Shown in pieces: positions 1 to 8,780 of a stretch of 64,000 bases of DNA; the first letter of the stretch is position 1, and each line of letters starts with the position of its first letter. Under the pieces are notes generated by a model. That model was not told where the DNA came from. It did not search any database and saw nothing but the letters and a program-made list of their open reading frames with translations. The position numbers were made by a program, and so were the translations under genes. The stretch comes from Pseudomonas fluorescens. Lineage in GTDB: Bacteria > Pseudomonadota > Gammaproteobacteria > Pseudomonadales > Pseudomonadaceae. The stretch covers positions 109,582 to 173,581 of the forward strand of contig NZ_LACH01000014.1 in the NCBI RefSeq assembly GCF_000968015.1, read 5' to 3'.

Positions 1-1
1 C

Positions 2-172
2 GTAAGGGCGAACCCGCCAGCTGCCGGTACTGCAGGAATGGATATGTACTCAGTCCACAAGAGCTTGGTCGGCTACCTGGCCGCCAAGATCAAAAGATCG
101 CAGCCTCCGTCAGCTCCTACGGGGGATCGGCGTCGATCCGCAGAGGTCCAAACTGACAGCGCCGTCAGTTAG
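2..172 (+). CDS. Possible 3' end of an unidentified gene
   Basis: One frame is open from the window edge to a TAG at 170-172. It reads as about 56 residues, with a plausible helical stretch around MYSVHKSLVGYLAAKI and then a Pro/Ser/Arg-rich tail. Codon choice in the first part (GTC, GGC, CTG, GCC, AAG, ATC) fits a high-GC pseudomonad, but the tail looks less coding-like. I recognise no family. The stop lies inside the palindrome at 151-170. It could equally be non-coding leader DNA. Confidence 0.3.
   Translation, partial: VRANPPAAGTAGMDMYSVHKSLVGYLAAKIKRSQPPSAPTGDRRRSAEVQTDSAVS
151..170. promoter_or_regulatory. Palindrome upstream of the RND operon, candidate response-regulator site
   Basis: AACTGAC and GTCAGTT form a perfect 7-bp inverted repeat separated by six bases, about 90 bp before the adaptor gene. 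OmpR-family regulators of the CusR/CopR type bind inverted or direct TGACA-like half-sites near such operons. Because this operon encodes its own regulator of that type, autoregulation is a fair guess. There is no T-tract, so it does not look like a terminator. Confidence 0.4.
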
Positions 173-261
173 CAGTCACCTTCCTGACGGGCGAACAGGT
201 TTATAAAGGGAGGTATAAACCTGAAAAAACTCCGACCACCCAGCCCCGGCGCCCCACTCGC

Positions 262-1422
262 ATGCGAATTCAGAAAAAACCCGTCCTGCTCGCAGCCCTT
301 CTGATCGTTCTGGCAGCGCTGGGGCTGTGGTACGCCATCAAGCCTGCTACCACCAAACTGACCGCACCCTCTGCGATCCCTGTTCGGGTCGTGAACGTCG
401 TCGAAAAAGACGTCCCCCGCTACGTCAGCGGCATCGGCTCGGTGCTGTCCCTGCATAGCGTTGTGGTGCGCCCGCAAATCGACGGCATCCTCACCAAAAT
501 CCTGGTTAAAGAAGGCCAACTGGTGAACAGAGGCGACCTGCTGGCCACCATCGATGACCGCTCGATCCGCGCCAGCCTCGATCAGGCCCGGGCACAACTC
601 GGCGAAAGCCAGGCGCAACTGCAAGTCGCGCTGGTCAACCTCAAACGCTACAAGCTATTGAGCGTGGACGACGGCGTATCCAAACAGACTTATGACCAGC
701 AACAGGCGTTGGTCAACCAACTCAAAGCCACCGCCCAAGGTAACCAGGCCTCGATCGACGCCGCTCAAGTGCAGCTCTCCTACACACAGATTCGCTCCCC
801 GGTGACCGGTCGCGTTGGTATTCGCACGGTGGACGAAGGCAACTTCCTGCGCATGACCGACGCTCAAGGCCTGTTCACGGTGACCCAGATCGACCCGATC
901 GCCGTGGAGTTCTCCCTGCCACAGCAAATGCTGCCGACCCTGCAGGGCCTGATCAACGATCCGGAACATGCTCAGGTGAAGGCCTACATCGGCGCCGACA
1001 CCGACGGCGAAACCGGCAATCTACTGGGCGAGGGTCATTTGACCCTGATCGACAACCAGATCAACGCCAACACCGGGACCATCCGCGCCAAGGCTGAATT
1101 CGACAACCCTGGGCAGAAGCTCTGGCCGGGGTTGCTGGTGACGGTAAAAATTCAGACAGCGCTGGATAAAGATGCGCTGGTGGTGCCGCCCACTGTCGTA
1201 CAACGCGGCCTTGATCAACATTTCGTCTACCGGGTCAACGGTGACAAAGTCGAGACCGTTCAAGTGCAGATGGTCCACCAAGGCAGCGGCCAGGACATCA
1301 TCAAAGGCGTGAAACCCGGCGACATATTGGTCAGCGACGGCCAGTCGCGGCTCAAGCCCGGGTCGACGGTCCAGGTCCTGAGTGATCCACCGCAAGTGGT
1401 CCAATCGGAGCCGAAACCATGA
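262..1422 (+). CDS. RND efflux periplasmic adaptor (MdtA/MexM-like)
   Basis: This is a 386-residue membrane fusion protein that would join an inner-membrane RND pump to an outer-membrane channel. It has an N-terminal hydrophobic anchor (about residues 7-25) and a lipoyl-like half around residues 68-98 (VRPQIDGILTKILVKEGQ). A helical hairpin rich in Ala and Gln follows, then the second lipoyl half (SPVTGRVGIRTVDEGN) and beta-barrel and membrane-proximal domains. The ATG at 262 gives the normal family N-terminus, although no strong ribosome binding site precedes it. The stop overlaps the pump start by 4 bp. Order and size match P. aeruginosa mexM-mexN followed by a two-component pair. No outer-membrane factor gene is present, so a shared channel such as OprM is likely (inference). 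Confidence 0.93.
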   Translation: MRIQKKPVLLAALLIVLAALGLWYAIKPATTKLTAPSAIPVRVVNVVEKDVPRYVSGIGSVLSLHSVVVRPQIDGILTKILVKEGQLVNRGDLLATIDDRSIRASLDQARAQLGESQAQLQVALVNLKRYKLLSVDDGVSKQTYDQQQALVNQLKATAQGNQASIDAAQVQLSYTQIRSPVTGRVGIRTVDEGNFLRMTDAQGLFTVTQIDPIAVEFSLPQQMLPTLQGLINDPEHAQVKAYIGADTDGETGNLLGEGHLTLIDNQINANTGTIRAKAEFDNPGQKLWPGLLVTVKIQTALDKDALVVPPTVVQRGLDQHFVYRVNGDKVETVQVQMVHQGSGQDIIKGVKPGDILVSDGQSRLKPGSTVQVLSDPPQVVQSEPKP

Positions 1423-4400
1423 AGGGCCATGGCTCGGTCTCTGCCTGGTGCATCGACCATCCGGTTGCGACGATTCTGCTGACCTTTGCGCTGGTGCTGC
1501 TCGGTGTCATCGCCTTCCCGCGCCTGCCCATCGCGCCGTTGCCGGAAGCCGAATTCCCTACCATCCAGGTGGCGGCGCAATTGCCCGGTGCCAGCCCGGA
1601 GACCATGGCTTCGTCGGTGGCCACGCCGCTTGAAGTGCAATTCAGCGCCATCCCGGGCGTGACCCAGATGACCTCGAGCAGCGCGCTGGGCTCGACCAAC
1701 CTGACCCTGCAATTCACCCTCGACAAAAGCATCGACACCGCCGCTCAGGAAGTTCAGGCCGCGATCAACACCGCAGCCGGCAAACTACCCAAAGACATGC
1801 CAACCTTACCGACGTGGCGCAAGGTCAACCCGGCCGACAGCCCGGTGCTGATCCTCAGCGTCAACTCGACGCAAATGCCCGGTACCGAACTCAGCGACCT
1901 GGTGGAAACCCTGCTCTCGCGTCAGATCAGCCAGATCGACGGCGTAGGACAAATCAACATCACCGGTCAGCAACGTCCGGCGATCCGCGTACAGGCCTCG
2001 GCCGACAAACTCGCAGCCATCGGCCTGACCCTGGCAGACATTCGCCTGGCGATCCAGAACACCAGCCTCAACCTGGCCAAAGGTGCGTTGTATGGCGAGT
2101 CGAGCATTTCGACGCTGTCGACCAACGACCAGTTGTTCCACCCCGAGGAATACAGCCAACTCATCGTTTCCTACAAGGACGGTGCACCGGTTCACCTCAA
2201 GGATGTGGCGAAAGTCGTCAACGGTTCGGAAGATGCCTACGTGCAAGCCTGGGCCGGTGATAAGCCGGGGGTGAACCTGGTCATCTCCCGGCAACCGGGC
2301 GCCAACATCGTCGAAACCGTGGATCGCATTCAGGCCGCCTTGCCCGGTCTCGAAGCCATGCTGCCGGCCTCGGTGCAGGTCAAAGTGCTGGTCGACCGCA
2401 CCCAAACCATCCGCGCCTCGCTGCACGAAGTGGAAGTCACCCTGCTGATCGCAATCATGCTGGTGGTGGCGGTGATGGCGCTGTTCCTGCGCCAATGGTC
2501 GGCGACCCTGATCGTGTCCGCCGTGTTGGGTGTTTCGCTGATCGCCAGTTTCGCCCTGATGTACATCATGGGTTTCAGCCTGAACAACCTGACGCTGGTG
2601 GCGATCGTGGTGGCCGTGGGGTTTGTGGTCGACGATGCGATTGTGGTGGTGGAGAACATTCACCGCCACCTGGAGGCTGGCGACGGCATGCGCGAGGCGG
2701 CGATCAAGGGTGCCGGCGAGATTGGTTTTACCGTGGTCTCGATCAGTTTCTCGCTGGTGGCGGCGTTCATTCCGCTGCTGTTCATGGGCGGTGTGGTCGG
2801 GCGGCTGTTCAAGGAATTCGCCCTGACGGCCACTTCGACGATCATGATTTCGGTGGTGGTCTCGCTAACCTTGGCGCCGACGCTCGCCGCGCTGTTCATG
2901 CGTGCGCCAGTGCATCACGCCCACGGTAAAAAAACCTTTGGCGAACGCTTGCTGGCAGGCTATGAAAAACTTCTGCGCCGGGCCCTCGCCCACCAGAAAC
3001 TGATGATCGGCGTATTCGGCCTGTCCCTCGGTCTGGCCATCGCCGGTTACATCTTTATCCCCAAAGGTTTCTTCCCGGTGCAGGACACCGGTTTCGTCCT
3101 CGGCACCACCGAAGCCGCCGCTGATATTTCCTACGGCGACATGGTGAAAAAACACTTGGCGATGGCCGAAATCGTCGCGGCGGATCCGGCGGTTCAAGCG
3201 TTTTCCCACTCCGTGGGCGTCTCTGGCAGTAACCAGACCATCGCCAACGGTCGCTTCTGGATCTCCTTGAAAAAGCGCGGCGACCGCGACGTCTCCGCCA
3301 GCCAGTTCATCGACCGGATTCGTCCGCAACTGATGAAAGTCCCGGGCATCGTGCTGTACCTGCGCGCCGGGCAGGACATCAACCTCAGTTCCGGTCCGAG
3401 CCGCGCGCAGTACCAATACGTGCTCAAGAGCAACGACGGCGCGACCCTCAGCACCTGGACCCAGCGCCTCACGGAAAAACTGCGCGCCAACCCGGCGTTC
3501 CGCGACATTTCCAACGACCTGCAACTGGGCGGCAGCATCACCCACATCAGCATCGACCGCAGCGCCGCCGCGCGTTTCGGCCTGACCGCCAGTGATGTCG
3601 ATGAAGCGTTGTACGACGCCTTCGGTCAGCGGCAGATCAACGAATTCCAGACTCAGATCAACCAGTACAACGTGATTCTGGAACTGGACACCAAGCAGCG
3701 CGGCAAGGCCGAAAGCCTCAACTATTTCTACCTGCGCTCGCCGCTGAGCGGGGAAATGGTGCCGCTGTCAGCGCTGGCGAAATTCGACGCGCCAACGGTT
3801 GGCCCGCTGTCCATCGCCCATGACGGCATGTTCCCGGCTGCCAATTTGTCGTTCAACCTCGCGCCCGGTGTGGCGTTGGGCGATGCGGTGATCATGCTCA
3901 ACCAGGCCAAGGCCGAAATCGGCATGCCGGCCGCCATGAGCGGCAACTTCCAGGGCGCGGCCCAGGCGTTCCAGAGTTCGCTGGCCAGCCAGCCTTGGCT
4001 GATCCTGGCGGCACTGGTGGCGGTGTACATCATTCTCGGCGTGCTCTACGAGAGCTTCGTGCATCCGCTGACGATCATCTCGACGCTGCCGTCGGCGGGG
4101 CTCGGCGCGGTGATCATGCTGTGGATTTGCGGGCAGGACTTTTCGATCATGGCGCTGATCGGGCTGGTATTGCTGATCGGGATCGTGAAGAAGAACGGCA
4201 TCCTGATGATCGACTTCGCCCTCGAAGCCCAACGCAAGGGCGGGCTGCCGCCGGAAGAAGCGATCTACCAGGCCTGTATCACGCGGTTCCGGCCGATCAT
4301 CATGACCACCCTCGCCGCACTGCTTGGCGCGCTGCCGCTGATGCTCGGCTACGGCACCGGCGCCGAATTGCGCCAGCCATTGGGGATCGCGGTCGTTGGC

Positions 4401-4520
4401 GGCTTGCTGGTGAGCCAGGCGCTGACGTTGTTCACCACTCCGGTCATATACTTGTGGCTGGAGCGGCTTTTCCATAAGCCCAAACCCGCACCGATGCCGG
4501 CGCTGGCAACCACAGACTGA
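1419..4520 (+). CDS. RND efflux inner-membrane pump (MdtC/MexN-like)
   Basis: This 1033-residue protein is of full length for a hydrophobe/amphiphile-exporting RND transporter driven by the proton gradient. The first membrane segment lies near residues 12-31. The TM4 segment (FVVDDAIVVVENIHRHLE) carries the two proton-relay aspartates near residues 403-404. The TM10 region (IVKKNGILMIDFALE) supplies the conserved lysine near residue 922. Two large periplasmic porter/docking loops are present. It overlaps the adaptor by ATGA and is followed after 9 bp by the response-regulator gene, so all four genes probably form one operon. The substrate cannot be read from the sequence; in the MexMN family antibiotics such as phenicols are known substrates. 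Confidence 0.93.
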   Translation: MKGHGSVSAWCIDHPVATILLTFALVLLGVIAFPRLPIAPLPEAEFPTIQVAAQLPGASPETMASSVATPLEVQFSAIPGVTQMTSSSALGSTNLTLQFTLDKSIDTAAQEVQAAINTAAGKLPKDMPTLPTWRKVNPADSPVLILSVNSTQMPGTELSDLVETLLSRQISQIDGVGQINITGQQRPAIRVQASADKLAAIGLTLADIRLAIQNTSLNLAKGALYGESSISTLSTNDQLFHPEEYSQLIVSYKDGAPVHLKDVAKVVNGSEDAYVQAWAGDKPGVNLVISRQPGANIVETVDRIQAALPGLEAMLPASVQVKVLVDRTQTIRASLHEVEVTLLIAIMLVVAVMALFLRQWSATLIVSAVLGVSLIASFALMYIMGFSLNNLTLVAIVVAVGFVVDDAIVVVENIHRHLEAGDGMREAAIKGAGEIGFTVVSISFSLVAAFIPLLFMGGVVGRLFKEFALTATSTIMISVVVSLTLAPTLAALFMRAPVHHAHGKKTFGERLLAGYEKLLRRALAHQKLMIGVFGLSLGLAIAGYIFIPKGFFPVQDTGFVLGTTEAAADISYGDMVKKHLAMAEIVAADPAVQAFSHSVGVSGSNQTIANGRFWISLKKRGDRDVSASQFIDRIRPQLMKVPGIVLYLRAGQDINLSSGPSRAQYQYVLKSNDGATLSTWTQRLTEKLRANPAFRDISNDLQLGGSITHISIDRSAAARFGLTASDVDEALYDAFGQRQINEFQTQINQYNVILELDTKQRGKAESLNYFYLRSPLSGEMVPLSALAKFDAPTVGPLSIAHDGMFPAANLSFNLAPGVALGDAVIMLNQAKAEIGMPAAMSGNFQGAAQAFQSSLASQPWLILAALVAVYIILGVLYESFVHPLTIISTLPSAGLGAVIMLWICGQDFSIMALIGLVLLIGIVKKNGILMIDFALEAQRKGGLPPEEAIYQACITRFRPIIMTTLAALLGALPLMLGYGTGAELRQPLGIAVVGGLLVSQALTLFTTPVIYLWLERLFHKPKPAPMPALATTD

Positions 4521-4529
4521 GGCGGGGTC

Positions 4530-5207
4530 ATGCGCGTTCTGATTATCGAAGACGAGGAAAAAACCGCGGATTATCTGCACCGCGGTCTGACGGAACAGGG
4601 TTACACCGTGGACCTGGCGCGCGACGGCGTCGAAGGCCTGCACCTGGCGCTGGAAAGCGACTACGCGGTGATCGTCCTCGACGTCATGCTGCCGGGCCTC
4701 GACGGCTTCGGCGTACTGCGCGCGTTGCGTGCGCGCAAGCAAACCCCGGTGATCATGCTCACCGCCCGCGAGCGTGTGGAAGACCGGATCAAAGGCCTGC
4801 GCGACGGTGCCGACGATTACCTCGGCAAACCGTTTTCCTTCCTCGAACTGGTGGCGCGCCTGCAAGCGTTGACCCGCCGCAGCGGTGGCCATGAACCGGT
4901 GCAGGTGAGCATCGCCGACCTGTGGATAGATTTGATCAGCCGCAAAGCCACCCGCGCCGGCACACGCCTGGACCTGACCGCCAAGGAGTTCTCGCTGCTG
5001 AGCGTACTGGCCCGCCGTCAGGGTGAAATCCTGTCGAAAACCGCCATCGCCGAAATGGTATGGGACATCAATTTCGACAGCGACGCCAACGTCGTCGAAG
5101 TCGCGATCAAACGCTTGCGAGCGAAGCTCGACGGGCCGTTCGACGAGAAGCTACTGCACACGATTCGTGGCATGGGTTATGTGCTGGAGAGCCGTGGTGT
5201 CCAGTAA
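4530..5207 (+). CDS. OmpR/PhoB-family response regulator (CopR/IrlR-type)
   Basis: This 225-residue two-domain regulator has an N-terminal receiver with acidic residues IEDE at 6-9, phospho-acceptor Asp51 (VIVLDVMLPG), Thr78 and Lys100 (LGKPF). A C-terminal winged helix follows from about residue 128 (LDLTAKEFSLLSVLARRQGE; VVEVAIKRLRAKL). Sequence style fits the heavy-metal response regulator subgroup, but in this operon it most likely controls the efflux genes 9 bp upstream. Its stop overlaps the kinase gene start by 14 bp, suggesting translational coupling. Confidence 0.93.
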   Translation: MRVLIIEDEEKTADYLHRGLTEQGYTVDLARDGVEGLHLALESDYAVIVLDVMLPGLDGFGVLRALRARKQTPVIMLTARERVEDRIKGLRDGADDYLGKPFSFLELVARLQALTRRSGGHEPVQVSIADLWIDLISRKATRAGTRLDLTAKEFSLLSVLARRQGEILSKTAIAEMVWDINFDSDANVVEVAIKRLRAKLDGPFDEKLLHTIRGMGYVLESRGVQ

Positions 5208-6561
5208 CTCGATTGCCCTGCGCCTCAGTGGAATGTTCACGCTGGTGGCACTGTTGGTGTTTCTGTTGATCGGCTGGGCCTTGTACCAGCAGGTCGATAA
5301 AGGCTTGGGTTTGCTGCCCGAGGCGGAGCTGGACGCGCGCTACAGCGTGCTCGAATCCACGGTCGGGCGCTACGGCACACCCGAGCATTGGGTGAAAATC
5401 AACAACAAGCTCAAGCTGCTCGGCGAAGAAGACAAGCGCATCAGTTTCTGGATCATCAGTGGCGATCCAAACTACGAATACGGCAACCTGACGCCGCAGA
5501 TCCGCGCCTTTGCGGAAGGGCCACTGGGCATGCGCGACTTGAACCTGCCGGATCATCCTTCTCCGTTGAAAGTGCTGGTCAGCCAATTCCCGGCCAAGGA
5601 TCAACGCCCGCCGTTGCGCTTCATGATCGGCATCGACACCGAGACGTTTCTGCAGACTCAGCATCATCTACTGATTGCCCTGATCAGCCTGGCGATCATC
5701 GGCGTGTTGTTGGCGTCGGCCCTCGGTTATTGGGTGGCGCGAATCGGCCTCAAGCCGCTGATCAAGTTGTCCCAGGAAGCCCAGCGATTGGCCCCGCCGT
5801 TGTTGTCCGGTCGCCTGCAATTGTCGCCTCTGCCGCCGGAATTGAATCAGTTCGTCAATTCGTTCAACTCGACACTGGAGCGGGTCGAACAGGCTTACTC
5901 GCGCCTTGAGTCGTTCAACGCTGACGTCGCCCACGAACTGCGCTCGCCACTGACCAACCTGATCGGCCAGACCCAAGTCGCGCTGACCCGCGGGCGATCC
6001 GCCGAACACTATTTTGAAGTGCTGCAATCGAACCTTGAAGAGCTTGAACGACTGCGCTCGATCATTAACGACATGCTGTTCCTCGCCAGCGCGGATCAGG
6101 GCAGCAAAGCCACCAAACTGACCTCAACCTCGCTGGCCGACGAAGTGGCGACAACGCTGGAGTATCTGGATTTCATTCTTGAAGACGCGCAGGTACAGGT
6201 GCAGGTCAGTGGTGATGCGCAGGTGCGGATCGAGATTGCTCATCTGCGTCGGGCGTTGATCAACTTGCTCAGTAACGCAGTGCAACACACTGAACCCGGG
6301 CAGGTGATTGAGGTGCGGATCGAGGTTGAGGAGCATCAGGTCAGCATCGGGGTTGCGAACCCTGGGTCGCCGATTGCCAGCGAGCATTTGTCGCGGCTGT
6401 TTGAGCGTTTTTATCGGGTCGATGCGTCGCGCAGCAACAGTGGCAACAACCATGGGCTGGGGTTGGCGATCGTCAAGGCGATTGCGTTGATGCATGGGGG
6501 GGATGTGTTTGTGCGCAGTGATCATGGGATGAATACGTTTGGGATTCATCTTCCCGTCTGA
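5194..6561 (+). CDS. Sensor histidine kinase of the efflux operon
   Basis: This is an inner-membrane kinase of about 455 residues, partner of the preceding regulator. The longer open frame begins inside the regulator gene; I chose GTG 5194 (GTG 5197 is adjacent) because the hydrophobic segment TLVALLVFLLIGWALY follows closely. Order: TM1, a periplasmic domain of about 130 residues, TM2 (LIALISLAIIGVLLASALGY), HAMP, an H-box with the phospho-accepting His (FNADVAHELRSPL), an N-box (LINLLSNAVQHT), a heavy-metal-kinase-like ANPG box, and a G2 box (GLGLAIVKAIA). The signal is unknown. Confidence 0.9.
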   Translation: MVSSNSIALRLSGMFTLVALLVFLLIGWALYQQVDKGLGLLPEAELDARYSVLESTVGRYGTPEHWVKINNKLKLLGEEDKRISFWIISGDPNYEYGNLTPQIRAFAEGPLGMRDLNLPDHPSPLKVLVSQFPAKDQRPPLRFMIGIDTETFLQTQHHLLIALISLAIIGVLLASALGYWVARIGLKPLIKLSQEAQRLAPPLLSGRLQLSPLPPELNQFVNSFNSTLERVEQAYSRLESFNADVAHELRSPLTNLIGQTQVALTRGRSAEHYFEVLQSNLEELERLRSIINDMLFLASADQGSKATKLTSTSLADEVATTLEYLDFILEDAQVQVQVSGDAQVRIEIAHLRRALINLLSNAVQHTEPGQVIEVRIEVEEHQVSIGVANPGSPIASEHLSRLFERFYRVDASRSNSGNNHGLGLAIVKAIALMHGGDVFVRSDHGMNTFGIHLPV

Positions 6562-6563
6562 CA

Positions 6564-6754
6564 GAGTTCGACTCAAGATCCCCCCTCACCCTAACCCTCC
6601 CGAAACGTCGGACCGCCCAGAGGTAGAGGGGACTGACCGAGGTGTTTTTTCGAGTGACATCGACCTGAAATATCGAGTCGAACTCAGGTTTTGAAAAGCG
6701 TGCGATCTGCTCCCTTTCCCCTCTCCCCCGTGGGGAGAGGGCTGGGGTGAGGGG
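6564..6754. repeat. Interleaved inverted repeats in the spacer after the kinase gene
   Basis: The spacer 6562-6893 holds no convincing gene. It contains a perfect 11-bp inverted repeat (GAGTTCGACTC at 6564-6574, GAGTCGAACTC at 6675-6685). It also has an 18-bp inverted repeat with two mismatches (CCCCTCACCCTAACCCTC at 6582-6599 against 6737-6754). Within the second arm sits a local hairpin, CCTCTCCCC-CGT-GGGGAGAGG, near 6719-6741. Such CCCTCACCC/CTCTCCC units recur in many Pseudomonas genomes. The pattern resembles a small non-autonomous repeat element; no transposase is present. Confidence 0.6.
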
Positions 6755-6893
6755 TGGCCCTTAGCTACAACGCAAAACTCGACTCTTACCTCCCACGCAA
6801 CAGTCCTTTCATGAATCCGCTCTTTTTCCCCTCTCCAATCCCCCTTATCTTTGCCGCACCAAACAGCACTTGCCAAGCAAGAAGGTTTTAAAG

Positions 6894-7118
6894 ATGTCCA
6901 ACACTATGGGTATTGCCAGCGCTTTCGTTTTGTCCTCTTTGTTTCTGTCTCCGTTCGCCATCGCTGAAGAGTCGCAGACGTTCGTCGCGCAAAATTCCGC
7001 ACGCGCAGCTGCATTCGAACAGCATCAGAGCGAAATGACGGCCAAGGCCCAGGAAGCTGCGCAAACCCCTCAAGCGTCGAGCACTCAAGCCCAGCCACGG
7101 GTTGAGAAAGACAGCTGA
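6894..7118 (+). CDS. Small secreted protein of unknown function
   Basis: This 74-residue protein begins at the ATG that follows an AAGAAGG ribosome binding site by about 8 nt; a TTG further upstream (6870) lacks one. Residues 1-25 form a signal peptide (hydrophobic core ASAFVLSSLFLSPF, cleavage after AIA). The mature part of about 50 residues is polar, rich in Gln, Ala and Glu and probably helical or disordered, with no cysteine and no recognised domain. It is followed by a strong terminator, so it is a monocistronic unit. The function is unknown. Confidence 0.7.
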   Translation: MSNTMGIASAFVLSSLFLSPFAIAEESQTFVAQNSARAAAFEQHQSEMTAKAQEAAQTPQASSTQAQPRVEKDS

Positions 7119-7185
7119 TTATTAAGTATCGCTTTGTTTCCCTCGACACTTTTCATCGGCTCTTCCCTTTGAAAAGTTGTCTTCA

Positions 7186-7212
7186 AAGCCGCTGCTATCA
7201 GCGGCTTTTTTT
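7186..7212 (+). terminator. Rho-independent terminator after the small secreted protein
   Basis: The stem AAGCCGCTG (7186-7194) and CAGCGGCTT (7199-7207) encloses a CTAT loop and runs into a T-tract. It lies about 70 bp after the stop. Confidence 0.9.
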
Positions 7213-7313
7213 CGTTGTGGTTTTAAACAGCTTCAGTTCGTCTTCCCTAACAAGAAACATCCGGAGTCTCGAAACAATGAGGCTCTTAGTTGACCCAAGG
7301 AGCTTTACCGCTA

Positions 7314-8633
7314 GTGCGTTTCCCTCTTAGATTCAACCCGTTATTCATTGCAATCGCTGCAACGGTGGCGCCTGCCGCTCACGCCGCAGACGACTCAAAC
7401 GCCGAAGGTTTCGTTGAAGGCTCAAGCCTCAACTTCAACGCCCGCAACTACTACATGAACCGCAACCGCCTGCAGCAGACGGACGACAACATTGAATGGG
7501 GCCAGGGTTTCCTCGGCCTCTTCGAATCGGGTTACACCCAAGGCACCGTCGGTTTCGGCGTTGATGCCCATGCCATGCTCGGGCTCAAACTCGACGGCGG
7601 TGGCGGCACTGATGGGTCGAGCATCCTGCCGATCAGCGATGGCAACGGAAAAGCGCCGGGCTCGTTCTCGACGGCGGGCGGTACGTTGAAAATGCGTGCC
7701 TTCGATACCGAGCTGAAGGCCGGTGACTTGTTTCTCACCACCCCGGTGATCGCCGGCGGAGAAACCCGCATGCTGCCCCAGACCTTTCGCGGCGTCAGCC
7801 TGACCAACCACAGTTTCGACGGCTGGATGATTGAAGGTGGCCAGGCAAGTTTCACCAAGCCATACAACCAGAGCGGACACACCCGAATCGGCACGTCCTA
7901 CGGAAGCCTGGCCGATGGTGACGAAAGCCGGCACGTGAACTGGGCCGGTGTCGCCTGGAGCGGTCTGCCGGGGTTGACCAGCAGCCTCTATGCCTCCGAG
8001 CTCAAGGACATCTGGAACCAGTATTACTACGATCTGGACTACACCTACGCGCTGAATGATCTGGTCAGCCTCAACCCGGGGCTGCACTTCTATCACACGC
8101 AAGACTCCGGCAATGCGCTACTGGGCAACATCGACAACAACACCTACAGCCTGCATTTCACCGTCGGCGTGGGCAATCACAGCGTTACCGCCGCGTATCA
8201 GCGGGTCAACGGCAACACGCCGTTCGACTACATCAGCCAGGGCGACAGTGTCTACCTCGACAATTCCCAGCAGTATTCGGACTTCAACGGCCCAAACGAA
8301 CGCTCATGGAAACTCAAGTACGCCTACGACTTTGTCGGGCTCGGCCTGCCCGGCCTGACCTCGGCGGTGTCTTACTCCCGAGGGGAACTGGACCTGACCA
8401 AGGTCGATCCGGACAGCCCCGGTTATGCCTCGTGGTTCAGCGCTGACGGCAAAAACGCCAAGCACTGGGAACGCGACATTGATCTCAAGTATGTGGTTCA
8501 GGGCGGCAAGGCCAAAAACCTGGCGCTGCGTCTGCAATGGGCGACCAACCGTGGCGGCAACGGCTACGGTGTGCTGGATCAGGACACCGATGAATACCGG
8601 GTGATCGTCGACTACCCGCTCAATGTCTTCTAA
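7314..8633 (+). CDS. OprD-family outer-membrane porin
   Basis: This protein of about 439 residues would be an 18-strand outer-membrane channel for a specific small organic nutrient. The signal peptide ends APAAHA, followed by the family-typical opening ([17 protein letters not shown], then a WGQGF segment). The internal motif [17 protein letters not shown] and the C-terminal strand ending YPLNVF (terminal Phe) support the assignment. The start is uncertain: GTG 7314 lies 11 nt after AAGGAG, while the frame also allows TTG 7290, which has no ribosome binding site. The substrate (amino acid, aromatic acid or sugar acid) cannot be inferred. Confidence 0.88.
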   Translation: MRFPLRFNPLFIAIAATVAPAAHAADDSNAEGFVEGSSLNFNARNYYMNRNRLQQTDDNIEWGQGFLGLFESGYTQGTVGFGVDAHAMLGLKLDGGGGTDGSSILPISDGNGKAPGSFSTAGGTLKMRAFDTELKAGDLFLTTPVIAGGETRMLPQTFRGVSLTNHSFDGWMIEGGQASFTKPYNQSGHTRIGTSYGSLADGDESRHVNWAGVAWSGLPGLTSSLYASELKDIWNQYYYDLDYTYALNDLVSLNPGLHFYHTQDSGNALLGNIDNNTYSLHFTVGVGNHSVTAAYQRVNGNTPFDYISQGDSVYLDNSQQYSDFNGPNERSWKLKYAYDFVGLGLPGLTSAVSYSRGELDLTKVDPDSPGYASWFSADGKNAKHWERDIDLKYVVQGGKAKNLALRLQWATNRGGNGYGVLDQDTDEYRVIVDYPLNVF

Positions 8634-8647
8634 GCTTCAATAAGCAA

Positions 8648-8678
8648 AAGGCCAGCATGTTTTGCTGGCCTTTTTTTT
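8648..8678 (+). terminator. Rho-independent terminator after the porin gene
   Basis: AAGGCCAGCA (8648-8657) pairs with TGCTGGCCTT (8663-8672), with a five-base loop and eight T residues, 14 bp after the stop codon. Confidence 0.93.
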
Positions 8679-8780
8679 ATCCGGGATTTATACAGGCGCT
8701 CCGATCGCAAACCGTTTCTGGGATTCTGCCTGAGTCTTGCAAAACACTTTCATAACGCCTCATTAGCAGAAGTCAGAACC

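Noticed and set aside
221-304. Short CTG-started frame after GGGAGG ahead of the efflux adaptor
   Set aside because: It is out of frame with the adaptor, needs a rare start and shows no sign of being a leader peptide.
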